64,000 nt of DNA from Mytilus galloprovincialis (GCF_965363235.1 NC_134846.1:69848724-69912723), one strand, 5' to 3'. Numbered from the stretch's first letter, positions 21,601 to 32,069 are shown. Notes: generated from the letters alone by a model not told the origin. Translations and numbers: made by a program.

Positions 21601-24442
21601 CCTTCACCCTTATCTGAACAAAAATAGGTATATACCCCTCTACCTGATATCCTGCATTTTCCGAGATATGTATACGAAGTGTTGGTTACACTTGATACAG
21701 ATAAATCATGTTCTTGTTAACTTAATCTAATCAAAAAGTGATGATTTATATATTTATCTTCGAAATAAATGATGACCTTAAACTTTTGTTTATTTAGCAC
21801 CAATGGGATCGCAGTGGAGGTGTATGTGGTGTCTGTGGCGATGCTTATGGTGGAGTTCAAAATAACATGGCTGGTGGTAAATTTGCTACTGGTGCTGTCA
21901 CGGCAACTTACAATCAAGGTCAGACTATCGATGTCACAGTCAAAATCACTGCCAACCATCTTGGATTCTTTAACTTCAGTCTGTGTGTAAACAACGACTT
22001 CACCAAGAAAATAACAGAAGAATGTCTGTCAAAACATCCTCTTACCATCACAGACCCAGACAATGGGTTCACTGGATTAGAATGGGACCTCCCTGGTCAC
22101 GTCACCCTAAAAACTCTCAAACTACATCTACCAGCCAATGTGCACTGTACACAATGTGTACTAAGATGGTACTGGAAAGGAGGTATTTACAAATAACAGT
22201 TATCCTCGATGACACCATTTTCGCTAGCCAAGGGTTACGATCCACTTCCCTCCTGTGGAGAGGAGGGAAGTGGATCGTAACCCTTGGCTAGCAACGATGC
22301 GATGACACGTATGATCAGTAACAAAGTGATCATGGATATAACACACATCTGTCAAATTAACAGTTATCTTCGATGACATAGGAGATCGATAAAAACAAAA
22401 TAGATCATGAATAGCACACACGTCTGTCAAAATAACAGTTAGTATCCTTGGTGACATATGTCATCAGTAAAAATAGATCATTGATATCCCACACAGTCAA
22501 AATAACAGTTAATATCCTTGATGACATATGATATCAGTAAAAATAGATCATTGATATCACACATATCAGTCAAAATTACAGGTAATATCCTTGATGGCAT
22601 GTTTTATCAGTAGAAATAGATCAATGATATCACACATATCAGTCAAAATAACAGTTAATATCCTTGATGACATATGATATCAGTAAAAATAGATCATTGA
22701 TATCACACATATCAGTCAAAATAACAGTTAATATCCTTGATGACATATGATATCAGTAAAAATAGATCATTGATATCACACATATCAGTCAAAATAACAG
22801 TTATTATCATATACTTAGACTAAATAACATATGAATTTTACCGTATGATAATAGCATTAAATTAACGTATATTTCATATTTTTTCCAATTAGTGCTTAGC
22901 GGGCTGATATGAAAAGTTTATCACATGCTTCGATTGTTATCACATGCCTTTCCGTAACGTTATCACATGGCATTCCGGTGATACTCGGCAAACTCCGGAA
23001 AATACACCTCAATACTACGTTTTCAGTGAAAAACATTACAAAGTAGTGTACAAAACAATTATTTGGATACTGGAAAATATATTGTGTAAAATAATATAAA
23101 AAAAAAAAAAAAAAAAAAAAATATTTAATAAATGCATTTTTTAAAAGTTTCAAACATAATTTAGAAAGTTATTTTAAAAAAGGTTGACTTTTCCAAACAA
23201 TGTTCATTATGTATATTGTTGAATTATTTTTTTTATCGATTCGTCCATGTTAAAATGGTTTTTTTTCTCTGTTGAGGCATATGTTAGAAAGACTCATATC
23301 GAATGTACCAAAATTTGGGTCCGACGTCGACCCTGAACTTTTCACTCTTTGAACTTCTTTTCTAAAAGGATCATTATATGAATCTGTTATTTTTCTTTAC
23401 TGTTGAAGCATATGATAAAAAGATCATAACATGTCATTTTTCATATCGCATGTATTATCAGCCCTCGGTCAATATCAGCCCTCGAGCCATGCGGCTCTTG
23501 GGCTGATATTGAACCTAGGGCTGATAATACATGCGATATGAAAAATGCCATGTAATAATCTGATATGATATCACACATATCAGTCAAAATTACAGGTAAT
23601 ATCCTTGACATATGTTATCAGTAGAAATAGATCATTGATATATCACACATATCAGTCAAAATTACAGTTAATATCCTTGATAACATGTGTTATCGGTAAA
23701 AATAGATTATTGATATCACACATATCAGTCAAAATAACAGTTAACACACTATTGCTTTCGTTCCCCATTTGTATTCACATTTTTTTTATTTTTTTTATTT
23801 TTTTGCTTACCGTCCATTGGCATATATTTGATGCAAGGACGGGAACCAAAACTTATATTGCTGTACCCAATGATATCTTTAGCTATTTGCAATCACGAAA
23901 TGAGGTAGAGGTGGCACAGTTTTTTTGCCAAGTTCTTTTTTAGTCTTTTAACCTAAGATCTTTTTTATGAAATAGACAAGTTTAACTTTGACACTGAAAG
24001 CTATCGTACATGTATAATTTGAATTAAAAACGTAAGAAGGTTTGAGTGCTGTTAAACTGAATAACGAGTGTTATTTTAATTTGGGATTTTGAATTGGTTT
24101 GCTATCTTTTCAGGAAATAATTGGGGTAGAGATCCTGTTACTGGTGTAGGCTGTAAGGGATGTGCAGAAAAACAGGAATGTTTCGTCAACTGTGCTGACA
24201 TAGAAATTGTTAGTAATGGACAACCTGCACCAACCGCCCAACCAGCTGCCACAACCAAAGCCAATAACTCAAATAATGTTGGTGATGGAGCAGGTGGATG
24301 TGCAGGCACGGTGGCACCCCGACCAGTAAACGGCAAACAATGTACAGCAAAAGATCCCAGTCTACAAGATGAGGCTCGTTGGTGTCAGAAAATGTGCTCC
24401 GAAACTCCGTTGTGTCCAACATCCCACTGTGTTTGCATGTAG
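15545..24442 (+). CDS. Secreted AA15-type lytic polysaccharide monooxygenase
   Basis: Three exons, 15545-15679, 21798-22182 and 24114-24442, join in phase to 282 residues plus stop. Residues 1-17 are a signal peptide; cleavage after Gly17 exposes His18, the N-terminal histidine that LPMOs need for the copper brace. The sequence then follows AA15: HAFLMDPPYR, NCGGIS, GGVCGVCGD (52-60), NHLGFFNFSLC with the likely second copper histidine His99, CVLRWYWKGGNNWG (165-178) and NCADIEI (199-205). A low-complexity Pro/Ala/Thr/Asn linker (about 206-242) leads to a Cys-rich end with WCQKMC and CPTSHCVC. AA15 enzymes oxidatively cleave chitin and/or cellulose outside the cell; which one cannot be told here. 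The usual axial copper ligand is a Tyr shortly after the Trp of CVLxW; here that spot reads Tyr170-Trp171. Introns of 6.1 and 1.9 kb are full of transposons, but every expected family block is present, so the gene looks intact. Confidence 0.93.
15782..16060 (-). mobile_element. LINE reverse transcriptase fragment
   Basis: On the minus strand it reads LRQCMMCTLSPALFTFLMNDL followed by an FAD-type motif (HLFADS), matching the GxxQGCxLSPxLF palm region of LINEs. Opposite to the host gene and dead. Confidence 0.65.
16201..16380 (+). repeat. Family A repeat
   Basis: Has the GATGTGGTATGAGTGCC core, then GAGCCTTGGCTCACACC and CAAGCTATAAAGGGACC. In LPMO intron 1. Confidence 0.7.
16480..17220. other. 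LPMO intron 1, no features recognised
   Basis: AT-rich intron sequence. No coding signal or known repeat was seen. Confidence 0.5.
17267..17458. mobile_element. CACAGGCAC-family element with a second copy nested inside
   Basis: Ends CACAGGCACTCG and its mirror are flanked by perfect 8-bp duplications GTTTTCAG (17259-17266 and 17459-17466). A second CACAGGCACTCG start at 17317 and mirror end at 17406 lie inside, flanked by TTATATAA-like and TTATATTA sequence. Eight-bp duplications point to hAT. Confidence 0.85.
17765..18190 (+). repeat. SINE-like bivalve repeat, family F
   Basis: Starts GATTGATTGTTGGTTGC and contains TTAACGTCCAGTGGCAA, a GTGGCATTCTC block, CATCCCCATTCTGATCGG and TTTTATTGCCGGTCGGGAG. 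The second half recurs in opposite orientation inside both 2.4-kb composite elements (about 18985-19200 in the first). Confidence 0.65.
18210..18604. mobile_element. TTAA-flanked miniature element
   Basis: TTAA precedes GGATGTTCGC at the left, and the right end is the mirror AACGAACTTCC followed within two bases by TTAA. TTAA duplications and short inverted ends suggest a piggyBac-type non-autonomous element. Confidence 0.55.
19216..20509 (+). mobile_element. Tc1/mariner element, inactive, copy 1
   Basis: Ends CACATGG...GTATTGCAACACC and the mirror GGTGTTGCAATACTATGTG lie between TA dinucleotides. The interior has a decayed transposase on the plus strand; the best block is LPWPNRSQNSNHIEHIWD (from residue 31 of the ORF starting at 19864), the third catalytic region of Tc1 transposases. 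Only short open frames are left. Confidence 0.82.
20770..20802. repeat. Perfect 16-bp-arm palindrome
   Basis: CAAGGATTTGTATAGT, one T, then its exact mirror. It sits in the right arm of the composite element. A near match lies at 29575-29607 in an unrelated setting. Confidence 0.85.
21275..21640 (+). repeat. Family A repeat, long copy
   Basis: Runs from the GATGTGTATGAGTGCC core through CTCACACCGAACAGC and AAACGGGAAAACCAACGG to a GACTTAGGACAGGTGC block related to family B. In LPMO intron 1, ending about 160 bp before exon 2. Confidence 0.7.
21798..22182 (+). CDS. AA15 LPMO exon 2
   Basis: Residues 46-173 plus one base. The acceptor TTTATTTAG precedes HQWDRSGG. Contains GVCGD, His99 and the WYWKG segment. 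The donor is G|GTATTT, a weak consensus. Confidence 0.92.
22223..22292. repeat. Perfect 32-bp hairpin
   Basis: Arms 22223-22254 and 22261-22292 are exact mirrors beginning GCTAGCCAAGGGTTACG, around a GTGGAG loop. It starts 40 bp after the exon 2 donor of the LPMO gene and must form in its pre-mRNA. Confidence 0.93.
22320..22810 (+). repeat. 73-bp tandem repeat in LPMO intron 2
   Basis: About six to seven units of 73 bp containing CAGTTAATATCCTTGATGAC and AATAGATCATTGATATC. The first partial unit (AACAGTTATCCTCGATGACA) begins about ten bases after the exon 2 donor. The array resumes at 23557-23745 after an insertion. Confidence 0.88.
22890..23556. mobile_element. Element with terminal palindrome splitting the 73-bp array
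   Basis: Begins near GGGCTGATATGAAAAG and ends in a palindrome at 23430-23552 whose arms of about 50 bp read TTTTTCATATCGCATG and its mirror. The tandem array stands on both sides. The class is unknown, and exact ends and target duplication are not resolved. Confidence 0.6.
23557..23745 (+). repeat. 73-bp tandem repeat, second block
   Basis: Continues the units of 22320-22810 (AATATCCTTGA, ATAGATCATTGATAT, CACACATATCAGTCAAAA). Confidence 0.85.
24114..24442 (+). CDS. AA15 LPMO exon 3
   Basis: Residues 174-282. The acceptor CTTTTCAG completes GGNNWG. Contains NCADIEI, the linker and the Cys-rich C-terminal module, ending at TAG. Confidence 0.93.
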
Positions 24443-24960
24443 AATTGAATTATGACCAGACAAAACAACAATAATCAGTCTATATCAATTTCTGTTATAA
24501 CCATATATCTTAGAATTATATCTCCAGGAAAATGTTTCACAGATTGACCAAATACATTGATTACTTTTTCCCCTCATTTGTAATGTTTTCAGTTACCGAT
24601 CACAAATTCATATTTGCCTCTTTACTGTAACCTTTATATATAGAAAATGGCAAATCTCTTATTTTCTGTCTTGTTTTTGGATTTTAGTTCTGTGAGGTCT
24701 TGAATTTTTTTAGCACATTCTCTTATTTTTTTCCGATTTCATATTACAACAAATTGGACATAACATACTTCTTGTCACTTATGTTAGATGACTTATCTAC
24801 TGAAACATCTTAAAATGTCATATGAAAAAGACAGCTAAATCTTCTTATAAAATATTTTTCTGGATTTTAATTTTTCTTAATGTCTATGATATAATTAGAC
24901 AATATACGTGTCGTGAGAGAGTATGGCTAATAGCTAATACCTGGAACGTAGTACCGGGAA
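24443..24960. other. 3' region of the LPMO gene
   Basis: The 3' untranslated region should lie here. No AATAAA was found close to the stop, so the polyadenylation site is not placed. Confidence 0.4.
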
Positions 24961-24975
24961 CCAGGATAGTTTTAA

Positions 24976-25521
24976 GGTGGCTCGGGACTATTCGACTGCG
25001 CATAATTTCACGCATGAATTACAAAAGTATTTGTCGTAAAAAAAAATCATATTTTGATTGATTAGAAATATTAAATCATTGTCGTTATGTGACTAATAGA
25101 ATATTTTCGTTATTATCGGTATTTTTTAAAGGGTCAAAATGACATTTCACCCATTTTTACCATTTTCCCGCCAAAATTTGGGTTGTAAGGCAAAATAATT
25201 TTTTTTCCTTATCGATGACCTATGTTTTTTATTGGCTCATTCTTTGAAGCTGTATTCCAGCTTTTCATATTACAGATTTGGAACAATTGTCATAGAACGT
25301 TTTTTTGATATTCCGAAAAAAATATGTCAACACCTCTATTTCCCCTATCATTTCATTGAAAAATGGTCCCTTTTACATACCTGTTTAAAAGTAAAATTTT
25401 GAGCTTAAATGGTCCGTGACCCCCTATTTGTTTTCGACCAATTTGATTCATTTTCGTTAAAGCATAAAATAACCAAAAATACGGCACTTCTGATAGAAAC
25501 TTCGAATACGCCCGAGCCACC
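24976..25521. mobile_element. piggyBac-type miniature element, 546 bp
   Basis: TTAA at 24972-24975 and 25522-25525 flank inverted ends GGTGGCTCGGG, whose similarity continues to TATTCGA. It has no transposase. TTAA duplication with short inverted ends is the hallmark of piggyBac. Confidence 0.82.
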
Positions 25522-25525
25522 TTAA

Positions 25526-26630
25526 GGGCATATCCAACAGTTTATTTTTGACGGTGAGAATTTTTTCCCTGAAAGATATTTTATTCTTCAATTGACAGAG
25601 AATCAAATTTTGCCAAAAAAAGTATATGTCGTCGATTTCGTTTCTGCAAAAAATACTGCTGAAAATTGAGCATTTTTGCAATTTTGAAGAAACAACCGTT
25701 TTTTATTTAAAAAAATAAATATGATTTTTTAATCAACATATGCTTATATAATGGGGCTCAAATTGAAGCAAAATAGTTCAAGATGGTTAGAAAAATCGAA
25801 CTTTACCATTTAAAGAATTAGGTCTTACTCATATAAAGCCAAAAACGTTATGGTTACCCCCAAAAACGGCAAAAAATGAACACTTGAAATGCACATTTTA
25901 GATTTTTTAAAATATTTCTAACGGTGTCGATTTGACCAACGTAAGATATGTTATTCTTTGAAAAAAATGGAACGTCATAACGTTTTGAAAAATGTTTGTC
26001 ACCATACTCGTTTGAGAAAAATCGAGTAATATAATATTGTTTACTCAATCCCTTCCGTAAGCCTCACAAGTTGCGCCAAAAATTAAGATGTGTGCATATA
26101 TATTTGTCCTATATTACTTAAGAACTCCACTGGTATTAGAATATATATCATTATGTGCATTAATCTTGCATTTTCAGGATACAGTTTAAAAAAGGGTTAG
26201 AAGTTATGCCAACCCACTAGAAACAAAATGGCGTGGATGTAGGCACGAGTAGTCACAGTGCGGTCTCGATAGTATACCATATATTATAAAAAGTAACCAC
26301 ATAAATCTTTGTGTCGAATGTCATGGATATAAAAATGAGCGAAAATGAGAAAATAACAACTTCAGTGACTAAAATTCGGTTAAATAATCCAAACAATTAT
26401 ACGTGGAAGCTTGTTATTTTAAATTTTCTGTTGTGTATTGTTCGTTGGCAATTGCTAAGTATATATACGATGTTCTTGATTGGGCAAGTAATGTGTTTTT
26501 TTATTTGATAGATGCTTTTTGTGTTTTTTGTATATGTTTATTTGTCTTGAAATTGTAACACAGTGATGACTATTTTAACTATATCTTGACTATGCTACCG
26601 ATTATGTCTGTTTTGTTCATGCATCGTTGT
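25526..26630. other. No gene seen
   Basis: AT-rich sequence without a supported reading frame or a repeat that I recognise. Confidence 0.5.
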
Positions 26631-26634
26631 AAAA

Positions 26635-26875
26635 ATAAAGAAATTTGATGCGACCGTCATAAAAGTGAGATGTTTAGCGCTATAAAACCAGGTTCGATCC
26701 ACCATTTTCTACATTTTAAAATGCCTGTACCAAGTCAGGAATATGACAGTTGTATTCCATTCGTTCGATGTATTGTATCCTTTGATTTTTGCCATTTGAT
26801 TAGGAACTTTCCGTTTTTGAATTTTCCTTGGAGTTCAGTATTTTTGTGATTTTACTTTTCGCTGGACATAGAATA
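26635..26875 (+). repeat. Dispersed repeat, family C
   Basis: Includes GTGAGATGTTTAGCGC, ACCAGGTTCGATCCACC and CCAAGTCAGGAATATGACAG, then a TTTTGCCATTTGATTAGG block. The GGTTCGATCC string resembles a tRNA B box, which may mean an RNA polymerase III-driven origin, but no tRNA fold is present. Confidence 0.6.
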
Positions 26876-27598
26876 GGGAAATACATTTTTTTATCAGGTA
26901 AACCGACGAATCCTCAAACTGAACCGACCGTAACTAAACAACTATTTCTTGATTTTATTTTGACCGTCCGTGAAAAAAGGGTACATGTTGAATACTTGGT
27001 CTCCATGTACATTTTTATATGGATTTACAATTAGTTGGTAGAGTGCATTTTAAAAAATGATAGTTGCTAGTAATCGAATACTAAAAAATGGCTTGTTTCC
27101 TTATATCGTAACTGGTTGCTGAAAACATGATGATTGTTTTAATACTTATAAGAAAAAACATCATCGAAATCACTTTTTTAATCAGATGTGACTGTAACCT
27201 GGGGAGGTCATACCGGTGTTGAGTTGCCGCATACATTTAGCAGATGCTTTTGACTGATACCCAAACGTATTTCGTATAAATACGGTGATATTATCGAGTG
27301 CAAAAAAGCATTCCTCGTCGCTTGTTATAAATTCATTCTTATATATCTTTAAGAAGAAACATAATTAATATCTATGCAGACGTACCGAAAATATGTGTTT
27401 GCAAATAAATGTCTCGAAAACGCATCGGCTGGTATTATAATACCGACGTTCATCTGATGATCATTACTTCAGTACTTTTGATTATTTACACAATATCAGG
27501 CCAATATCTTAAAATAAAAAAAAAAGAACTGCATCACAACGAATCAGTGTTCATATATCCATATAGTCAAAACATTTACTAAATTTTACCATCGGTAT
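26876..27598. other. No gene seen
   Basis: AT-rich sequence with no recognised coding signal. Confidence 0.5.
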
Positions 27599-27599
27599 A

Positions 27600-28520
27600 A
27601 GGAAATAATTCGTAAATATAAACTCAACGTGCAGACATCTTATACGTTCATGTATTTCACATCCAATCTTTATGGTAATATTTTTTACAAAGCACAAAAA
27701 TGTCAGTATTCACCTCAAAAGCTTACAAAACCTTTAAACAGACTTATTAAGAAGGGATATAGTTACGATACTGTTGTCAGGTCATTAAAGATTGCATATT
27801 TTGGCTTTAATATTGATTCACTTATAGGGTCTTTGCATCGGAACTAAACACATTTATTTAAAAAAAACAGTTGTTGGCATGACACGATTTCTCATATATT
27901 TCATGATAGTATGATACTTAACCCCAAACGGGAGGTCTTCTCATATATTTTATGATAGTATGATACTGAACCCCTAACGGGAGGGATTGTGCCTGATATT
28001 CATATGATGAAAACATAATCTTTCAATCAGTTTAATTGAGGTCTGGAGCTGGCATGTCAGTCAACTGCTAGTAGTCTGTTGTTATTTATGTATTATTGTC
28101 ATTTTATTCATTTTCTTTTGTTACATCTTCTGACATCGGACTCGGACTTCTCTTGAACTGTATTTTAATGTGCGTATTGTTATGCGTTTACTTTTCTACA
28201 TTGGCTAGAGGTAAAGTGGGAGGGTTGAGGTCTCATAAACATGTTTAACCCCGCCGCAATTGTGCGCCTGTCCCAAGTCAGGAGCCTCTGGCCTTTGTTA
28301 GTCTTGTATGATTTTTAATTTTAGTTTCTTGTGTATAATTCGGAGTTTAGTATGACGTCCATTATCACTGTACTAGTATACATATTTTTTAAGGGGCCAG
28401 CTGAAGGACGCCTACGGGTGGGGGAGTTTCCCGCTACATTGAAGACCCATTGGTGGCCTTCGGCTGTTGTCTACTCTATGGTCGGGTTGTTGACTCATTC
28501 CCCATTTCCTTTCTCAATTT
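27600..28520 (+). mobile_element. Family B retroelement 3' portion with short coding remnant
   Basis: A 72-codon frame at 27629-27847 ending RSLKIAYFGFNIDSL precedes the full family B tail, which runs through a duplicated CATGATAGTATGATACT segment and AACGGGAGG to TTTCTCAATTTA. It looks like the end of a retroelement reading frame plus its 3' tail. The class is not certain. Confidence 0.55.
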
Positions 28521-28644
28521 ATTTAAATGGAAAACAAACTTCATTTAAAAAAAATTAAATAGGAGAAAATAAAATGAAATACCTATAGACTTCCTGTCAT
28601 TCTCGTCAAGAAGCAGTGCTTGGTCGCACCGTCGGATTTTAATA

Positions 28645-28866
28645 ATTGATATACTGTGGATTCATTATTATTCGTGGGATGCTAATTTTCGTGGAGATCG
28701 TGCGTAAAGATGAACCACGAATTTAGATGTCCAACGAATTACAAATTTTCGATAGGCTTGTATGCAGACTTTTCCTAAACCATGAAATATCCACGAACAT
28801 ACAATAGTTCTTCAATCCACGAACATTGGTAAACATATCCACGCATAATAAATGAATCCATAGTAT
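28645..28866. mobile_element. Miniature element, family G
   Basis: Inverted ends TACTGTGGATTCATTATT and the mirror AATAAATGAATCCATAGTA enclose internal TTCGTGG repeats in both orientations. A degenerate copy lies at 55645-55835. Confidence 0.75.
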
Positions 28867-29049
28867 ACAGGTCGAATGTAGGCTTTTCAAAAGGAGTTAT
28901 GGAGTATAGGTTAATATCGACAATCTAACAATACAAAATCATTTCATATCCTTTCTTTTCCTAATGGCTCGTTATTCAGATGTTGTCGTTGGTTGCTGTT
29001 TGTCATATTTGTTTTTCTGTTTTGTTTTAAGCATTAATTATAGCCGGTT

Positions 29050-29350
29050 GATTTTGAATTTGTATGACCCATTTACGGGCATTATGTTTTCTGGTCTGTG
29101 CGTCCGTCCGTTCGTCCGTCCGTTCGTTCGTCCGTCCCGCTTCAGGTTAAATTTTTTGGTCGAGGTAGTTTTTGATGAAGTTGAAGTCCAATCAACTTTA
29201 AACTTAGTACACATGTTCCTTATGATATGATCTTTCTAATTTTAATGCCAAATTAGAGATTTTACCCTCTTTTCACGGTCCACTGTACATAGAAAATGAT
29301 AGTGCGGATGGGGCATCCGAGTACTTGGGACACAGTCTTGTTTCTCAATA
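29050..29350 (+). repeat. Dispersed repeat, family H
   Basis: CATTTACGGGCATTATG, a CCGTCCGTTCGTCCGTCC run, then ATGGGGCATCCGAGTACTTG near 29310. This order is familiar from bivalve genomes. The GTCCGTTC run is a short microsatellite inside it. Confidence 0.55.
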
Positions 29351-29744
29351 TTTTTAAACCGGGGCCTTTTATAGTTTGCTTATTGGTATTGGTGTAAATC
29401 AATGTTGAAGGCCATACAGGGTGCCTGTACATTATGACAAGTTCTGAATAATGTCTAATCTTCAAAATTGATCCCAAATTAGATTTGTTAAATTTTTTTG
29501 TCGGCAATCTGTCTGAAAATTACTTATCTTAGTGCCAAAGTGATATCATATACCACCAATACAAGCCTCATACCAAGAATTTGTATAGTAAGATACAAAT
29601 CCTTGCTCATACTACGGCCAAAATCCATTTCAACGTGCCGAAGTTTCTTAGTGCTAAAAAGTACAATTGCTATGCAGGGCCATAACTAGCCTCTTTTAAT
29701 AGTGAGGCAAAACATATAAATTTTCTATATTTATAATACATATC

Positions 29745-29912
29745 TATCACTTCTGTGTATGTCTCACCTATATATAGCTAGTTTCGAGTGATTTAAACGA
29801 CTCAGAGAAAATACCCAATTTTACAATCCATACTAAGAAAAATTGCCGGTATTTTCTCTGAGTCGTTTAAATCACTCGAAACTAGGTGAGACATGCACAA
29901 AAGTGATAGATA
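29745..29912. repeat. Large palindrome
   Basis: Arms of about 70 bp (TTTCGAGTGATTTAAACGAC on one side, the mirror on the other) surround about 30 bp. A few mismatches and a short indel interrupt them. Confidence 0.85.
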
Positions 29913-29919
29913 TATGTAA

Positions 29920-31005
29920 AGTCGACTCTCGTTATCTCGAAGTCAGTCGGACCAGAGAAATATTTCGAGATACACGTAGTTCGACTCAAACGAAAAGCGG
30001 AAGTTTGACAGAACAAGGGACACAACTCTTGCTTAGCTTGGTAAAGCTAAAATAAATCCGGGTGAATATGGCAAAGGGGATCGATATTCTGGTATCAGAT
30101 CGATGTACTTGTATGTCAAGGTCTTTCCTAATTATAATGACATTATTATTACTTATTCAATTGTTTCAGTTACAACCTTTTCCTATGACTTTTATCAGAG
30201 AGAATAATTGCCAATCGATAGTTCCGTTATTCAGGTCGTTTATAGTTGACAAAATTGTTTATTCTCGGATACAAGAGACTTTAGAAAATTTAGATTCCTT
30301 TTCGTTTTGTTTTATCTCACTCTTTCTTTTCAAAAGAAAATACAACAAGATTAAAGACACCGATTGAGTAGTTTTTAGGTGATCATCAACGAAAGTCATA
30401 ATCCTTACTTCATACACACCCAAGCTCATTAGTGTAAATCACAATTAATTGTTTTGTTAACATTTTAAATACTTTTTCATGAACATTAACAATTCATCAC
30501 TAATTATTTATAAAAATTCTATAAAAGATAATCTTAGGTAAACACTTGTGGAAATAGCATGTCACAAATCAATAAATGAGGCCCCTCATGGGGGGGTCCT
30601 AGTAATCACATAATCACCATTTTTTTGCCAATATAATCACATAATCATTAAATATTTGCTTATCTTTAGTAATCAAATAATCATAAACTAAAAATACAGT
30701 CCTAGGTAATCAAATAATCATGAAATATTTGGCTTAATAATCAAATAATCATTAAAAAAACGGCCAAGTAATCACATAATCAAAAACCCCATGAGGGCCC
30801 TCATAAATAATGAATTTTTAATGCTTTTGTTAACCTTGGGATCGTAAATTTAGTTCGACTCAACCGAAATTTCGACTCATCCAATTTCGAGTCATCAGGA
30901 GTCGAATTACATACATTTATACGGAACAAAGTTCGGGACCACGTGCAAACTTCGACTCATCCGAAATTTCGAGTCAACCGAGTTCGAGACAACGAGAGTT
31001 AATAT
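29920..31005. mobile_element. Tigger/pogo-like non-autonomous element with nested insertion
   Basis: The left end ACTCTCGTTATCTCGAA and the right end TTCGAGACAACGAGAGTT are mirrors of the type seen in Tigger/pogo elements, with TTCGACTCA repeats in both subterminal regions. No transposase remains. A second element is inserted at 30579-30806. Confidence 0.65.
30579..30806. mobile_element. Miniature element with AATCA-ATAATCA repeats
   Basis: The ends CCCTCATGGGG and CCCCATGAGGG are mirrors. The interior consists of about eight irregular copies of TAATCAAATAATCAT, an unusual composition next to plain flanks. Confidence 0.65.
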
Positions 31006-31130
31006 AGAAAATTGAATATCTTAATCAACGGAAAAAAAGACAAAAAAATATTTGTATTCTTTGATATCAAGTTCAATTATCCATGCAGAAACGACAACTT
31101 TTTCTGTGTCCAGTATAGCATCGTAGATAG

Positions 31131-31420
31131 ATATAGGAAGATGTGGTGTGAGTGCCAATGAGACAACTCTCCATTCAAATGACAATTTATAAAAGTAAAC
31201 CATTATAAGTCAATGTACGGCCTTCAACACGGAGTCTTGGCTCACACCGAACAAAAAGCTATAAAGGGCCCCAAAATTACTAGTGTAAAATCATTCAAAC
31301 GGGAAAACCAACGGTCTAATCTATATAAAAAACGAGAGCATATTCTTAAAATATTTTCCCACACAATATCTGGACATCGGTGGACATGCAACATTGCACA
31401 CGTTTACAAATGAAAAACAA
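31131..31420 (+). repeat. Family A repeat
   Basis: GATGTGGTGTGAGTGCC core through GGCTCACACCGAACA and GGGCCCCAAAATTACTAG. It gives the uninterrupted form of the site hit by insertions at 33726. Confidence 0.75.
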
Positions 31421-31801
31421 CACTCAGACTATAGTCATAAAGTATGACAATAAAAGAACAAAAGACAAACCCGAGACACAGAAGTACAAACAATAGACCA
31501 TCAACTCCGAAATCCAACAGTAAAATAGAAACATAGATCACGAAAAAAAATGAAGGGCCGACATCAGGGAGTGAAGAGAACTTGCTTCTTGCAAGATACT
31601 TTCCGTGAAAACAATTTGATATAAAGATAATATTTTTTTTTTAATTTCCAGCATGAGGCATTTGCCTCATTTGCCTCAATGTAGTTACGGCCCTGCTATG
31701 CCATATATGTAAATGAATACCTCTTTTTCTGAATGTGTAAGCCATGTCATATACCACGGATGTTTTTCTTTTGTAGGTGTTTCAATGATGACATAACACA
31801 C

Positions 31802-31896
31802 CACAGGCACATGTGTAAGAAAAAAAAGTTTCTACATTCCTTACTATAACACTGCTATATTTAAGTTTATAGGGGATTCAGAGGCAAGTGCCTGTG
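31802..31896. mobile_element. CACAGGCAC-family miniature element
   Basis: Starts CACAGGCAC and ends GTGCCTGTG, with 8-bp flanks TAACACAC and TAACACAT (seven of eight match). Only 95 bp long. Confidence 0.8.
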
Positions 31897-32069
31897 TAAC
31901 ACATTCATTTTCAATTTGCCTCAGCGATGACAAAAATATGCCACTCAAACATTCCTTCTCAAATATATAAAATAAGAAGATGTGATATAATTGCCAATGA
32001 GACAACTCTCCACCAGAGACCAAATGGCATTGCAGTTAACCTTCGCAATGAGCAAGTTTATAAGCAATG

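Noticed and set aside
26635-26720. tRNA or tRNA-derived gene suggested by GGTTCGATCC
   Set aside because: No cloverleaf or A box at the right distance. It is part of a dispersed repeat.
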